Assembly: GCA_964564695.1 (NCBI GenBank)
Contig: CAZMCC010000042.1
Span: 1 to 33,113 of the forward strand
Reading direction: 5' to 3'
Source of the DNA: CAZMCC01 sp964564695
Lineage (GTDB): Bacteria; Planctomycetota; Phycisphaerae; Phycisphaerales; UBA1924
DNA length: 33,113 bases
The position numbers were made by a program, and so were the translations under genes. Of the stretch, positions 1-9,975 are shown piece after piece (position 1 is the first letter of the stretch; the number at the start of each line of letters is the position of its first letter). Under the pieces are notes generated by a model. The model saw only the letters and a list, made by a program, of their open reading frames with translations, was not told the DNA's origin and made no database searches.

Positions 1-559
1 CCGCGTCCCGGCACGTGCCCCCCAGGGCCCGGCGCGGCTCCACCAGCGCCGCCACCACGCTCCGCGGCTCGAGCACCGCCTCATCAACCTCATAGATGTC
101 CACGCCGCGCGCCCCGCGCATCCCCTGCGGCCGCTCGTCTTCGTCGAGCCTTCGCACCGGCGTGCGGATCGCCTTGCTCGCCGCCAGGGCCACGAGCCGC
201 GACCCCAGCGACCCGGTCGTCCACAGGTGCTGGCACGGGCTCAGCACCCGGGCCCGCTTCAAATCCGGCTCGCCCTCGGGCGCCTCGCCCCGCAGACACG
301 CCCCCCACAGCTCCGGCATCGCCGCGATCGCACGGCTCGCCCGCGACGCCGTCCCGCCCAATGCGTACTTCACCCCGCCGTGGATGATCCCCTGCGACGC
401 GAGCGTCTGCGCCCCGCCGACAACGCACGCGCCCCACCCACCGCCGCTCGCCCCCGGCGCCGTCACGAGCACGCACGCGTACCCGCGTGCGGACAGGCGC
501 GCCAGCGTCCACAGCCCCGCGATCCCGCCACCGAAGATGACCACGTCCACGTCCGGCAC
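1..559 (-). CDS. FAD-dependent oxidoreductase (DAO-like), 3' end outside window
   Basis: The first 186 codons of a flavoprotein are present; the gene runs off the left edge. The protein opens with a Rossmann dinucleotide-binding segment, VVIFGGGIAGLWTLARL (residues 7-23), a GxGxxG-type FAD site within ten residues of the start, as in the D-amino-acid oxidase/glycerol-3-phosphate dehydrogenase superfamily. A second recognisable stretch, SQGIIHGGVKYALGG, resembles the substrate-side loop of that superfamily. The start is GTG at 559-557. An in-frame TGA lies two codons upstream, so no earlier start exists. It follows the DUF2179 gene by about 55 bp on the same strand and is probably the last visible member of the waaA operon. 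Substrate cannot be inferred. Superfamily assignment is fairly secure; the exact family is not. Confidence 0.75.
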   Translation of the reverse strand, partial: MPDVDVVIFGGGIAGLWTLARLSARGYACVLVTAPGASGGGWGACVVGGAQTLASQGIIHGGVKYALGGTASRASRAIAAMPELWGACLRGEAPEGEPDLKRARVLSPCQHLWTTGSLGSRLVALAASKAIRTPVRRLDEDERPQGMRGARGVDIYEVDEAVLEPRSVVAALVEPRRALGGTCRDA

Positions 560-614
560 GCGTCAAGCGTACAGCGCCCCGCCACCGGCCGCCCCGCGCG
601 GGGTCGCCTCCGTG

Positions 615-1154
615 TTACTTCAGCAGGGCCGACGCCGCGGGGCTCGGCGTCATCGACTTGTACCGCACATCGTCGACCACGTAGAACGCCGCCGCGTCGA
701 CCTCGCGCACCATCGCGGTCACCCGCGGGACGCTCTTGCGCTTCACCGTGATGTACAGCATCTCCACGGGCCCGTCCTTGCCCTGCCCCACGAACGAGGT
801 CACGCCCCACCCCTCGCCGCGCAGCCGGGGCGAGAGCTCGCTCCCGCGGCGCGTGAACACGCGCACCGCCTGCTCGCCGTGGGCCAGGAGCTGCTCGAAC
901 CAGATCCCGACCCAGCACCCGCTGGCGAACCCCAGGGCGTACGCCACGCCGTAGTACCAGTGCTCGAGGTCGATCGTGCGGATCACGTGCGACACCACGA
1001 GCACCCACACGAGGACCTCGAAGAACCCCAGCGTCCACGCGAGCCACCGCCGCCCGTTCACGACCGCGATCATGCGCAGCGTGCCCAGCGCGACGTCCAC
1101 GATCCGGGCCGCGAAGATCCCGACGCACACCAGCAGGTGATAGGTCCAGTCCAT
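615..1154 (-). CDS. UPF0316/DUF2179-type membrane protein
   Basis: A 179-residue protein. The N-terminal part holds about three hydrophobic segments: LLVCVGIFAARIVDVALGTL, a stretch around LAWTLGFFEVLVWVLVVSHV, and YGVAYALGFASGCWVGIW. It ends in a soluble domain with GPVEMLYITVKRKSVPRV and VDAAAFYVVDDV. This order (DUF5698 membrane region followed by DUF2179) and the length fit UPF0316 proteins, whose function is unknown; DUF2179 domains have been discussed as ligand-sensing. The short motif RIVDVALGTLRMI in the first helix is typical of the family. Start ATG at 1154; the CBS-protein gene ends 7 bp upstream, so the two are almost certainly co-transcribed. Function is unproven. Confidence 0.85.
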   Translation of the reverse strand: MDWTYHLLVCVGIFAARIVDVALGTLRMIAVVNGRRWLAWTLGFFEVLVWVLVVSHVIRTIDLEHWYYGVAYALGFASGCWVGIWFEQLLAHGEQAVRVFTRRGSELSPRLRGEGWGVTSFVGQGKDGPVEMLYITVKRKSVPRVTAMVREVDAAAFYVVDDVRYKSMTPSPAASALLK

Positions 1155-1161
1155 ACCGCTC

Positions 1162-1623
1162 TTAGACCTTGCTCAGCGCGAGCCGCAGCACGTCGTGGCG
1201 CGCGATGATCCCGACGAGCTTCTTCCCGCCCCTGGTCTCCACCACCGGCACGTGCTTGAGGTCCTTGGTGAGCAACACGCGGATCGCCTCACCCGCGGGC
1301 TCGTCGGCCCCGATCGTCACGAGCCTGGTCGACATCACCTGGTCGGCCCGCAGCGTGCGGGCCTTGGCGTAGATCTGCTCAAGCTCCGCCCGCGTCGCCG
1401 CCCGGGCCCCGAAGATCACCGGCGCCAGGTCGAGCGTGAACGGGATGCAGCGCGACAGCCCGGTGAAGTCGCCCTCGGTGATCATCCCGACCAGCTCACC
1501 CGCGGCGCTCACGATCGGCACCGCGCCGATGTTCTTGCTCTGCATGATCGCGGCCACCTCGGGCAAGAGGTCGCCGGGCTTCGCCGTCACCGGCGCTGGA
1601 GTCATGATGTCGCGGGCGTTCAT
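1162..1623 (-). CDS. Tandem CBS-domain protein
   Basis: A 153-residue stand-alone pair of CBS domains (roughly residues 5-62 and 92-150). CBS1 starts MNARDIMTPAPVTAKPGD and contains IGAVPIVSAAGELVGMITEGD; CBS2 has ADQVMSTRLVTIGADEP and LKHVPVVE followed by LVGIIARHDVLRLAL. Such pairs bind adenosine nucleotides and usually act as energy or ligand sensors; the target here is unknown. ATG at 1623 was chosen over longer readings because it sits behind a good Shine-Dalgarno (GGGAGGAA) and because its ATG overlaps the TGA of waaA (ATGA, 4 bp), implying translational coupling. It lies between waaA and a DUF2179 membrane protein in one operon. Confidence 0.9.
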   Translation of the reverse strand: MNARDIMTPAPVTAKPGDLLPEVAAIMQSKNIGAVPIVSAAGELVGMITEGDFTGLSRCIPFTLDLAPVIFGARAATRAELEQIYAKARTLRADQVMSTRLVTIGADEPAGEAIRVLLTKDLKHVPVVETRGGKKLVGIIARHDVLRLALSKV

Positions 1624-2990
1624 TCGTTCCTCCCGGTCGCGGGCTCGGGAACTGCGCTCGCAGCCGGTCCGCTCGCATTTGTAGCCGCCATGCCGTCCCG
1701 CGTCGTCGTTTGATCGCTCAGAATCATCAAGAGTTCCGCGTGGCGTGCCGACGCCCCCTGGTGCTCGCGCACGCACGCCACGCCGCGGCGCCCGAGTTCC
1801 TCGCGTCGCGCGGGGTCACGCAGCAGGTCGGCGATCACCGCCGAAAGCCCGCCCGCGTCGGTCCGAACGATCGCCCCCGCGCGCTCGAACGCCCCCACCG
1901 CCGCCTCAAAGTCTCCGAACGCCGGCCCGATGGCCGTCGCCTTTCCCAGTGCGATCGACTCGACCGGGTCCGAGCCGAACAGGGCGCCGAAGCTCCGCCC
2001 CACCACCGCGACGTCCGCCAGCGCGTACGCGCTGCGGAGCTCGCCGATCGAGTCGAGCAGGAACCGCATCGGCGGGCCGCTGCCGGTGTACGCCCCGGGT
2101 TTCGAGCGCCGCACGCACCGCGCCGAACCGCCCAAGGCCGCGTACGCCTCGTCGAACCGCTCCGGCCTGCGCGGGGCGCACAGAAGTTGAACATCGCCCG
2201 GCACCGCGGCGTCGAGCAGCGCTTCCTCGCTCGAGCCCGGAGGGGTCGCCTCGGCCGTCGAACCCGCGACCACGAGCGGTCGCGTTCGGTCGATCCGGAG
2301 CGCCCGCCCCAGTTCGTCCGACTTCGCCCCGTCGACGCCGAAGCTCGCCGAGTCCCACTTCATCGATCCCGTCACGCGGATTCGTTCGCGGGGAGTGCCC
2401 ATCGCCTCGAAGCGGGCGGCGTAGGTCTCGTCCTGCACCGCCGCCGCCGCGAGGCTCGCGAACATCCCCTTGAGCGCCCAGCGGAACCGCCGATACCCCT
2501 TGAACGACCGCGCGCTGAGCCGCCCGTTGATCACCGCCACCGGGATCCCGCGCCGTCCGCACGCCTTGATGAAGTTCGGCCACGCCTCGAGCTCGACGAG
2601 CCCCACCACGTCCGGTCGCACGCTGTCGAGGAACCGTTCCACCGACCAGGAGAAGTCGAGCGGGTACCGCAGCACCGTCGCTTGTGGCACAGGCGTCCCG
2701 CCGGTGTCGCCCCCCTCATACAGCTCGCGCGCCCGCGCGATCCCCGTGTCCGTCGTCGCGGTCACCACCACCTCGGCCCGCTCCGCGAGCAGCGGCACCA
2801 GCCGTCGCAGCGCGCTGGTCTCCCCCACGCTCACCGAGTGCAGCATCACGCGCGGGCGCCCCGGCGCGGAGGTCCCCAGCTCCCTCCCCACATTCCCCAG
2901 CCGCTCATCCCACCCTCCGCGGGTCTTGCGCGCCCACCACGGGGCGGCGAGACCGGCGGCGATGGTGTACGCGACATCAAGACCGTTCAT
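1620..2990 (-). CDS. waaA: 3-deoxy-D-manno-octulosonic acid (Kdo) transferase
   Basis: A 456-residue GT30-family glycosyltransferase that transfers Kdo from CMP-Kdo to the lipid A precursor at the cytoplasmic face of the inner membrane. It has the short hydrophobic N-terminus of the family (VAYTIAAGLAAPWWARK), the acceptor-side motif HSVSVGE (residues 51-57, with the glutamate expected to be the catalytic base), INGRLSARSFKGYRRF, the mid-protein TGSMKWD, and the C-terminal nucleotide-binding region GRSFGALFGSDPVESIALGK followed by ATAIGP. Length matches the family (about 420-450). Start ATG at 2990 gives the usual WaaA N-terminus; the frame stays open far upstream without homology. The last 25 residues are low-complexity. 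It heads an operon with the CBS and DUF2179 genes and supports an LPS-bearing envelope. Confidence 0.92.
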   Translation of the reverse strand: MNGLDVAYTIAAGLAAPWWARKTRGGWDERLGNVGRELGTSAPGRPRVMLHSVSVGETSALRRLVPLLAERAEVVVTATTDTGIARARELYEGGDTGGTPVPQATVLRYPLDFSWSVERFLDSVRPDVVGLVELEAWPNFIKACGRRGIPVAVINGRLSARSFKGYRRFRWALKGMFASLAAAAVQDETYAARFEAMGTPRERIRVTGSMKWDSASFGVDGAKSDELGRALRIDRTRPLVVAGSTAEATPPGSSEEALLDAAVPGDVQLLCAPRRPERFDEAYAALGGSARCVRRSKPGAYTGSGPPMRFLLDSIGELRSAYALADVAVVGRSFGALFGSDPVESIALGKATAIGPAFGDFEAAVGAFERAGAIVRTDAGGLSAVIADLLRDPARREELGRRGVACVREHQGASARHAELLMILSDQTTTRDGMAATNASGPAASAVPEPATGRNE

Positions 2991-3077
2991 GGGCAAAACC
3001 CACCCCGCTCGACGTACCCCCACCTCCGGTCCCCAGACCCCGCGGCCCCTCAAGGCTCCGGACCCCCCCTCCAGAAA

Positions 3078-3151
3078 TGGGCAGGCCGGGACTCGAACCC
3101 GGGACCCTTCGCGTGTAATGCGAATGCTCTGGCCAGCTGAGCTACCCGCCC
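3078..3151 (-). tRNA. tRNA-Val (anticodon TAC)
   Basis: Reads as a complete cloverleaf on the minus strand: acceptor GGGCGGG paired with CCTGCCC (one G-T pair), D arm GCTC/GAGC, anticodon stem TTCGC/GCGAA with loop ATTACAC (anticodon TAC, reading GUA-type valine codons), and T arm CCGGG-TTCGAGT-CCCGG. The discriminator base is A and CCA is not encoded. It lies 87 bp upstream of waaA on the same strand, so read-through into that operon is possible. Confidence 0.95.
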
Positions 3152-3247
3152 GTGCTTCAATCGCAAGGCTAGGGCGAGCCGTCGGGGGGGCGGGTGGGGG
3201 GGCGTCGGGTCCCGAGTCCCAGGTTCCGGCCGCAGGCGGGTTTGCGC

Positions 3248-3276
3248 TTGGGCCTTTGCCCGCCCCGAGGTATATT
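3248..3276 (+). promoter_or_regulatory. Candidate sigma-70-like promoter of the subtilase gene
   Basis: TTGGGC at 3248-3253 and TATATT at 3271-3276 are separated by 17 bp in an otherwise very GC-rich gap. A start near 3283 would give a leader of about 100 nt before the ATG at 3387, which has a GGAG Shine-Dalgarno at 3374-3377. Identified by eye only. Confidence 0.4.
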
Positions 3277-3386
3277 GGGAAGAGTTCCCGGTCCCCTCCC
3301 GGCCGGGGGCCCACTCGGATTCGCCCGCTCGAATCCCCGCGTTCAAACTTCGCTGCTTTCACTCTGAGCCCTCGGAGACTCCGCCA

Positions 3387-6300
3387 ATGCCTCGTCCCAA
3401 CTCGTGGCTCCGCTGCCGTCCCGTCGCACTCTCCGCCCTCGTGCTCCTGACCCTCGCCGGCGTCGCCTCCGGGGTCGACCAGCCCGCCATGGGCAAGCCG
3501 GGCAAGGGCGCTCCTGTCTCCGTGAGTGCTGTCCCCGACGCCCCCGCGCTGACCCTGGGCGACCTGCCCTCGCACCCCGTCAGCCCGACGGCGCTGTACC
3601 TCCAGGTCGGCGTCATCGACACGAGCATTCCCAACGCCGGCCTCGGGCAGCACGCCGGGCCCAAGTCCGCCGGGCAGCGCTTCGTCATCCAGCTCGACGG
3701 CCCGATGACCCCGACCCGCGCCGCCGCGCTCCGCGCCGCCGGGATCGTGCTGGGCGACTATCTCCCCATGAACGCCTGGATCGCCCGCCTCGACCAGGCC
3801 GATCCCGCGAGCGTCGCCGCCCTCGGTTTCATCCGCTGGCACGCCGAGTTCGCCCCCGAGTGGAAGCTGAGCCCCGAGCTCGGCCGGCGCAACTTCGTCG
3901 AGCCGCTGCGTGTCGAGCTCTCCAAGCAGGGCCTCAGTGCCGTGGTCGTCACCCTCTTCGACGACGAGACCACCGACGCGCTGCTGGCTGACCTCGCGCA
4001 GGTCCGCGGCGCGGGCGTCCGCGTCATCTGGAGTGAGAACTGGGACGGCAACATGACCACCAACATGGTCATCCCCTCCGACCAGGTCCAGTTCCTCGCC
4101 CTGCGCCCCGACGTCCAGTTCGTCGAGGAATCCCCCGACGTCGAGATCCGCAACAGCACCGTGCGATGGATCGTCCAGTCGAACCAGCTCAACAACAACA
4201 AATTCTGGGACAACGGCCTCACCGGCACGGGCCAGATCCTCGGCATCCTCGACACCCGCGTCGACCGCAACCACTGCTCCTTCTCCGATACCGACCCCAT
4301 CGGCCCCCTTCACCGCAAGATCCTCGCGTACAACGACTCCGCGGGCGCCGAGTTCCACGGCACGCACGTCGCCGGCATCTGCGTCGGCGACGCCGGCGAC
4401 ATGTCCGACGCGCGCGGCGTCGCGTACCTGGGCAAGCTCGTCTACGACGTCATCCCCGGCTTCAACGAGGCTTCCGTCCTCGCCGGCCTCAACCAGCACC
4501 ACACCCAAGGCGCCCGCGTCCACACCAACAGCTGGGGCAACGACGGCACCACCGCGTACGACTCCATGTGCCGCGGCTTCGACCTCTTCAACTGGCAGCA
4601 GGAGTCCAGCCTCGTCGTCCTCGCCGTCACCAACCAGAGCCTCCTCAAGAACCCCGAGAACGCCAAGAACCTCCTCGCCATCGGCAACTGCGGCGACACC
4701 CCCAACCAGCACACCCATTGCACCGGCGGCGACGGCCCCACCAGCGACGGGCGTCGCAAGCCCGAGGTCTACGCCCCCGGCTGCGGCACCATCTCTTCCA
4801 ACGCCGGCACCGCCTGCGGCACCGCCTCCGCCACCGGCACTTCCATGGCAACCCCCGCCACCGCGGGCCTCGCCATGCTCATGCGCCAGTACTTCGTCGA
4901 CGGCTACTACCCCGCCGGCATCGCCGGCTCGGGTGATTCCTTCGAGCCCTCCGCCGCGCTGCTCAAGTCCCTGCTCGTCAACTGCGCCGTCGACATGACC
5001 GGTGTCACCGGCTTCCCCTCCAACCGCGAAGGCTGGGGCCGCGTGCTCGGCGACAACGCCATCTACTTTCCCGGCGACACCCGCCAGCTCGTCTTCTCCG
5101 ACGTGCGCAACGCCCAGGGCTTCTCGACCGGCAACTTCGTGGAGACCTCGATCAACGTCATCTCTTCCGCCGAGCCCTTCAAGGTCACCCTCGTCTGGAC
5201 CGAGCCGGCCGCGGCCGCGGGCGCCGTCTTCGCGGCCATCAACAACCTCAACCTCACCGTCACCAGCCCCACCGGCCAGGTGTTCAAGGGCAACGTCTTC
5301 ACGTCCGGCCAGTCCTCCATCGGCGGCAGCTACGACGACCGCAACAACGTCGAGCAGGTGCTCGTGACCAGCCCCGGCGTCGGCGCGTGGACCATCCGTG
5401 TCGACGCCGCGGCCGTCAACACCGGCCCGCAGGGCTACTCCTACGCCGTCACCGGCGACATCGTCACCGGCCCTGTGCCCGTCTCAATCGCCGTGACCAA
5501 CCCGCCCCCGGCGCTCCGTGCCCCCGGCGCGTCGTACCCCCTCGACATCACCATCCGCCCCGGCGACGACACCATCGTCGACGGCTCCGCCACGCTCCAC
5601 TTCCGGCGCGCCCCGAGCGAGGCGTTCGTCTCCTCCTCCCTCACGTTCGTCTCCGGCACCACGTGGCAGGCCACGATCCCCGCGGCGTCGTGCAAGGACG
5701 ATCCGCAGTTCTACGTCAGCGTTGAGGGCGTCAACTCCGGCACGCGCACCAGCCCCGCCGGCGCCCCCACCAACGTGTACAGCTCCGACATCGGCACCCT
5801 CACGGTCTTCGATTCCCTCGTCGCCGACTTCACCACCGGCATCCCCGCGGGCTGGACCGCCAGCGGCCTGTGGACCTGGACCAACTCCTCGTGCGCCCAG
5901 CCCGACGCCTGCGTCACCGGCGGATGGGCCTATTACGGGCGCGTCGCCACCTGCACCTTCGACGACGGCGCCACCAACGAGGGCACGCTCACCTCGACCC
6001 CCATCGCCATCCCGACCGGCGTCACCCATCTCACCTACTGCTCCACCCTCATCACCGAGAATAACCCCGCCTGGGACATCGCCGAGGTCCTCATCAACGG
6101 CACCGTCGTCGTCGACCGCGCCGACGAGAGCACCGAGTGGCAGACCCGCACCGTCGACGTCACCGCCTACGTCGGAACCACCGTCACACTCGCCTTCCGC
6201 TTCCGCACCGTTGACGGCGTGCAGAACGGGTTCCGCGGCTGGCAGGTCAACAACGTCCACCTCACCGGCTCGTCCACGTCCTGCACCGATCTCTGCATCG

Positions 6301-6485
6301 CCGACTGGGATCACAACGGCATCGTCAACTCCGCGGACGTCGGCGAGTTCATCAACGACTGGTTCGAGGACCAGGTCAACGGGACCATCGTGACCGACTT
6401 CGATCACAACGGAATCTCGAATTCGGCCGACGTGGGTGAGTTCATCAACGCCTACTTCATGTCCCCCCCCGAGTGCGCCGACTAA
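3387..6485 (+). CDS. Secreted S8 (subtilisin-like) serine peptidase with GC-type dockerin C-terminus
   Basis: A 1032-residue exported protease. Residues 1-29 form a signal peptide (hydrophobic VALSALVLLTLAGVASG). A long pro-region (about 60-260) precedes the S8 domain, whose triad is visible: Asp289 in GILDTRVDRN, His324 in FHGTHVAGI and Ser486 in GTSMATPATAG; the oxyanion Asn is likely in VLAVTNQS. The long pro-region and the beta-sandwich after the catalytic domain (about 560-690) recall Kp43-type subtilases. A second beta-rich, possibly carbohydrate-binding jelly-roll module spans about 815-970. The C-terminus has two Ca-loop repeats, DWDHNGIVNSADVGEFINDW and DFDHNGISNSADVGEFINAY, bracketed by cysteines, as in GC-type dockerin domains of Phycisphaerales. 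ATG start with GGAG nine bases upstream. No cohesin partner is visible. Likely degrades extracellular protein; anchoring is inferred. Confidence 0.9.
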   Translation: MPRPNSWLRCRPVALSALVLLTLAGVASGVDQPAMGKPGKGAPVSVSAVPDAPALTLGDLPSHPVSPTALYLQVGVIDTSIPNAGLGQHAGPKSAGQRFVIQLDGPMTPTRAAALRAAGIVLGDYLPMNAWIARLDQADPASVAALGFIRWHAEFAPEWKLSPELGRRNFVEPLRVELSKQGLSAVVVTLFDDETTDALLADLAQVRGAGVRVIWSENWDGNMTTNMVIPSDQVQFLALRPDVQFVEESPDVEIRNSTVRWIVQSNQLNNNKFWDNGLTGTGQILGILDTRVDRNHCSFSDTDPIGPLHRKILAYNDSAGAEFHGTHVAGICVGDAGDMSDARGVAYLGKLVYDVIPGFNEASVLAGLNQHHTQGARVHTNSWGNDGTTAYDSMCRGFDLFNWQQESSLVVLAVTNQSLLKNPENAKNLLAIGNCGDTPNQHTHCTGGDGPTSDGRRKPEVYAPGCGTISSNAGTACGTASATGTSMATPATAGLAMLMRQYFVDGYYPAGIAGSGDSFEPSAALLKSLLVNCAVDMTGVTGFPSNREGWGRVLGDNAIYFPGDTRQLVFSDVRNAQGFSTGNFVETSINVISSAEPFKVTLVWTEPAAAAGAVFAAINNLNLTVTSPTGQVFKGNVFTSGQSSIGGSYDDRNNVEQVLVTSPGVGAWTIRVDAAAVNTGPQGYSYAVTGDIVTGPVPVSIAVTNPPPALRAPGASYPLDITIRPGDDTIVDGSATLHFRRAPSEAFVSSSLTFVSGTTWQATIPAASCKDDPQFYVSVEGVNSGTRTSPAGAPTNVYSSDIGTLTVFDSLVADFTTGIPAGWTASGLWTWTNSSCAQPDACVTGGWAYYGRVATCTFDDGATNEGTLTSTPIAIPTGVTHLTYCSTLITENNPAWDIAEVLINGTVVVDRADESTEWQTRTVDVTAYVGTTVTLAFRFRTVDGVQNGFRGWQVNNVHLTGSSTSCTDLCIADWDHNGIVNSADVGEFINDWFEDQVNGTIVTDFDHNGISNSADVGEFINAYFMSPPECAD

Positions 6486-6509
6486 CTGTTCTGTTGCACA
6501 TTTGCCGTC

Positions 6510-6561
6510 CCGCACACAAACTTGCGTGCGGCTGGGCCAACCCCCAATTTAGGGGTTGGCC
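6510..6561 (+). terminator. Double-hairpin terminator after the subtilase gene
   Basis: Two adjacent stem-loops begin 25 bp after the stop codon. The first (6510-6531) pairs CCGCAC with GTGCGG and continues CAA/TTG across a bulge. The second (6535-6561) is a perfect 10-bp stem, GGCCAACCCC/GGGGTTGGCC, with a 7-nt AT-rich loop. There is no downstream T-run, so termination may need a factor or the stem may protect the 3' end. Confidence 0.55.
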
Positions 6562-6646
6562 TATGCATTGCCGGTGACCCGAATCGCGCAGGTTTCTCCA
6601 GATTCACCAATCACACCCCTCCTCCGGCGGTCCGATGGGCTGACTT

Positions 6647-8515
6647 GTGAAGTGGGGATCACCTCAATTTGCCGCACCCGGCACCGTCCCCGCGGCGAGC
6701 GTGCGCGCCCGCGCCCTGGGCATCATCGCCGCCGTGGGCGTCGCCCTCGGCGCGTCGTGGATCCATGGATGGCTGTGGCCGCTGGGCGTCCAGGGTGAAT
6801 CCACGGCCTTCGCCGCGCTCGTCGGGATCGCCCTCTATGCGCTCTTCGAGCTCTCGCGCGTCGCCAGCGCCGCCTCGCACCGGCGGACCCTGCTGCACAT
6901 CTCGGCGTACAACGAACGCCTCGTCCGCACGTTCTTCGAGCACACGCCGACCGCGGTGGCCATGCTCGACCGCGACCTGCGCTACATCGTCCATTCGCGC
7001 GCCTGGACCCGGCAGTACAACCTCGGTGACGGCTCGCTCGTCGGGCGCCGGCACTACGACGTCTTCCCCGACATCCCCGATCGCTGGAAGGAAGTCCACC
7101 AGCGATGCCTTGCCGGCGCGGTTGAGCAGTGCAGCGACGACCAGTTCATCCGCCCCGACGGGCAGTCGCACTTTCTCCGCTGGGACTGCCGCCCGTGGTA
7201 CGAGGCCGACGGCTCGATCGGCGGGCTCACGTTCATGACCGAGGACATCACCGAGTCCAAGCGTGTCGAGTACGAGCGCACGCAGCACAACCAGGACCTG
7301 CTGAGCGCGGCCCGGACGCTCAGCCGCCAGGCCGAGGCGCTCGGGCGCGCAAGCGAAGAGGCCCAGGCCGCCAACCGCGCCAAGAGCGAGTTCCTCGCGA
7401 ACATCAGCCACGAGATCCGCACGCCGCTGACCGCCATCCTCGGCTACACCGACGTGCTCAAGGATCCGGCGCTCTCTCCAACGCAGCGATCCGACGCGCT
7501 CGACCGCCTCGCGAGCGCCGGCACGCACCTCTCGTCGCTGCTCAACGACGTGCTCGACCTCACCAAGATCGAGGCCGGGCGCATGACCGTCGAATCGGTC
7601 CCCACCGACCTCGCCCGCGTCGTCCGCGACGCCGTCGACATGTTCGCCCTGGGCGTCGCCGAGAAGGGCCTGCGCCTCGAGATCATTGTCGGCGAAGGCG
7701 TTCCGGCGCGCACCCTCTCCGACCCGACGCGCCTGCGTCAGATCGTGTCCAACCTCGTCAGCAACGCCGTCAAGTTCACCTCGGCCGGCTCCATCGTCGT
7801 CCGCGTCAGCGCGCCCGACGCCTCGAGGATCGTCATCGACGTCCGCGACACCGGTATCGGCATCGACGAATCGCAGCTCCCGCGCCTCTTCAAGCCCTTC
7901 TCGCAGGCCGACGGCTCAACGACCCGCCGCTTCGGCGGCACGGGCCTGGGACTGCGGATCTCCCGCCGGCTCGCGCAGCTCATGGGCGGCGACCTCACCG
8001 TCACCAGCCGCCACACCGAGGGTTCGACATTCTCGCTGACGATCCCGAGTGTCAGCGCCGCCGCGGGCGCGCCGGCTCCGGCGATCGAACCGCGCACCCC
8101 CATCCCAGCCCCCGGCAGCCTGTGCGGGCGCACCGTGCTCGTGATCGACGACTCACCCGACAATCTCGTCCTCGCGGCCACTCACCTGCGCCGCGCCGGC
8201 GCCAGCGTCACCTGCGACCAGGGCGGTGCGGCCGCGCTCGGGCGCATGTCGGCCTCCACCCCGCTCCAGGCGTTCGATCTCGTCCTGCTCGACCTGCAGA
8301 TGCCCGAGCTCGACGGGTACGAAGTCCTCGGCCTGCTCCGCAGCCACGGCGTCGCCGCCCCAATCGTCGCCTTCACCGCCCACGCCAGCTGCACCGAACG
8401 CGGCCGCGCGCTCGACGCCGGCTTCGACGGGTTCTTCAGCAAGCCGTTCACGCCCGAGGCGATCATCAACGCGTGCTCGTGTGCGCTCGCCGCGCCGGGC
8501 AAGCGCGCCGCCTAG
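6647..8515 (+). CDS. Membrane-bound PAS hybrid sensor histidine kinase
   Basis: A 622-residue hybrid kinase. Two transmembrane segments near the N-terminus (about 23-42 and 54-72) leave almost no periplasmic domain. A PAS domain follows (about 95-215; FFEHTPTAVAMLDRDLRYI, PAC motif GGLTFMTEDITESKR), then a coiled-coil linker, a HisKA dimer with H-box His255 in NISHEIRTPL, and an HATPase_c domain with N-box NLVSNAVKF, G1 DTGIGID and G2 FGGTGLGLRIS. A C-terminal receiver domain (about 485-615) has phospho-acceptor Asp549 in LVLLDLQMPELDGYEVL and the conserved K in FSKPFTPE. No output regulator is adjacent, so the receiver probably relays through an unlinked Hpt protein. GTG start at 6647; a nearby downstream start cannot be excluded. 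It ends 6 bp from the convergent rpiB. Confidence 0.92.
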   Translation: MKWGSPQFAAPGTVPAASVRARALGIIAAVGVALGASWIHGWLWPLGVQGESTAFAALVGIALYALFELSRVASAASHRRTLLHISAYNERLVRTFFEHTPTAVAMLDRDLRYIVHSRAWTRQYNLGDGSLVGRRHYDVFPDIPDRWKEVHQRCLAGAVEQCSDDQFIRPDGQSHFLRWDCRPWYEADGSIGGLTFMTEDITESKRVEYERTQHNQDLLSAARTLSRQAEALGRASEEAQAANRAKSEFLANISHEIRTPLTAILGYTDVLKDPALSPTQRSDALDRLASAGTHLSSLLNDVLDLTKIEAGRMTVESVPTDLARVVRDAVDMFALGVAEKGLRLEIIVGEGVPARTLSDPTRLRQIVSNLVSNAVKFTSAGSIVVRVSAPDASRIVIDVRDTGIGIDESQLPRLFKPFSQADGSTTRRFGGTGLGLRISRRLAQLMGGDLTVTSRHTEGSTFSLTIPSVSAAAGAPAPAIEPRTPIPAPGSLCGRTVLVIDDSPDNLVLAATHLRRAGASVTCDQGGAAALGRMSASTPLQAFDLVLLDLQMPELDGYEVLGLLRSHGVAAPIVAFTAHASCTERGRALDAGFDGFFSKPFTPEAIINACSCALAAPGKRAA

Positions 8516-8521
8516 CCCCGC

Positions 8522-8976
8522 TCACGCCTTGGCCGGGTCGCGTCCCTGCTCGATCAGCGCGATCTTCTTCACACGTCGCTCGTGGCGACCGCCCTCGAAG
8601 GGCGTCCCCAGCCACACGTCGACGATCTTCTCGATGAGCCGCTGCCCGAGCAGGTCGGCCGATAGGCACAGCACGTTCGCGTCGTTGTGCCCGCGCGACA
8701 TCTGGGCCGTCAGCTCGTCGTGCACCACCACCGCGCGCACCCCGTCGATCTTGTTCGCCGAGATGCACATCCCCAGGCCCGTGCCGCAGATGAGGATGCC
8801 GCGTTCGGCCGCGCCTTCGCGCACGCGCGTGCCCACGGCGTACGCCGCGTCGGGATAGTCCGCCGGCTCGCTCCCCGCCGATCCGAGGATCTCGAGCTCG
8901 TGCCCCTGCGAGCGCAGGCGTTCGGCCAGCAGGCGCAGGGCGCTGTTGCCCCGGTGGTCGGCTCCCAGAGACAGCT

Positions 8977-8980
<4 letters not shown>
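8522..8980 (-). CDS. rpiB: Ribose-5-phosphate isomerase B
   Basis: A 152-residue RpiB/LacAB-family enzyme interconverting ribose 5-phosphate and ribulose 5-phosphate in the non-oxidative pentose phosphate pathway. Visible motifs are the N-terminal GADHRG (Asp8, His9), the catalytic-cysteine loop ILICGTGLGMCISANK (Cys65) and SRGHNDANVLCL, all at family positions and at usual length. The ATG at 8980 overlaps the TGA of the upstream phosphatase gene (ATGA, 4 bp), so translation is coupled. Next to an LMW-phosphatase with a TsaC-like domain it mirrors the Bacillus ywlC-ywlE-ywlF neighbourhood (Sua5, arginine phosphatase, RpiB). Confidence 0.95.

Positions 8981-9975
<995 letters not shown>

Noticed and set aside
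9..19. Other CACGTG cores (for example 13-18, 1251-1256, 9387-9392) as further parS sites
   Set aside because: The flanking bases do not match the parS arms (GTTT/AAAC or GTTC), and they lie in GC-rich coding sequence.
1620..4718. A minus-strand frame open for over 1000 codons across waaA, the tRNA and the subtilase
   Set aside because: Only the last 456 codons have homology (WaaA). The upstream part is antisense to the subtilase and to the tRNA region, with Val/Asp/Gly-rich composition typical of mirrored high-GC coding DNA.
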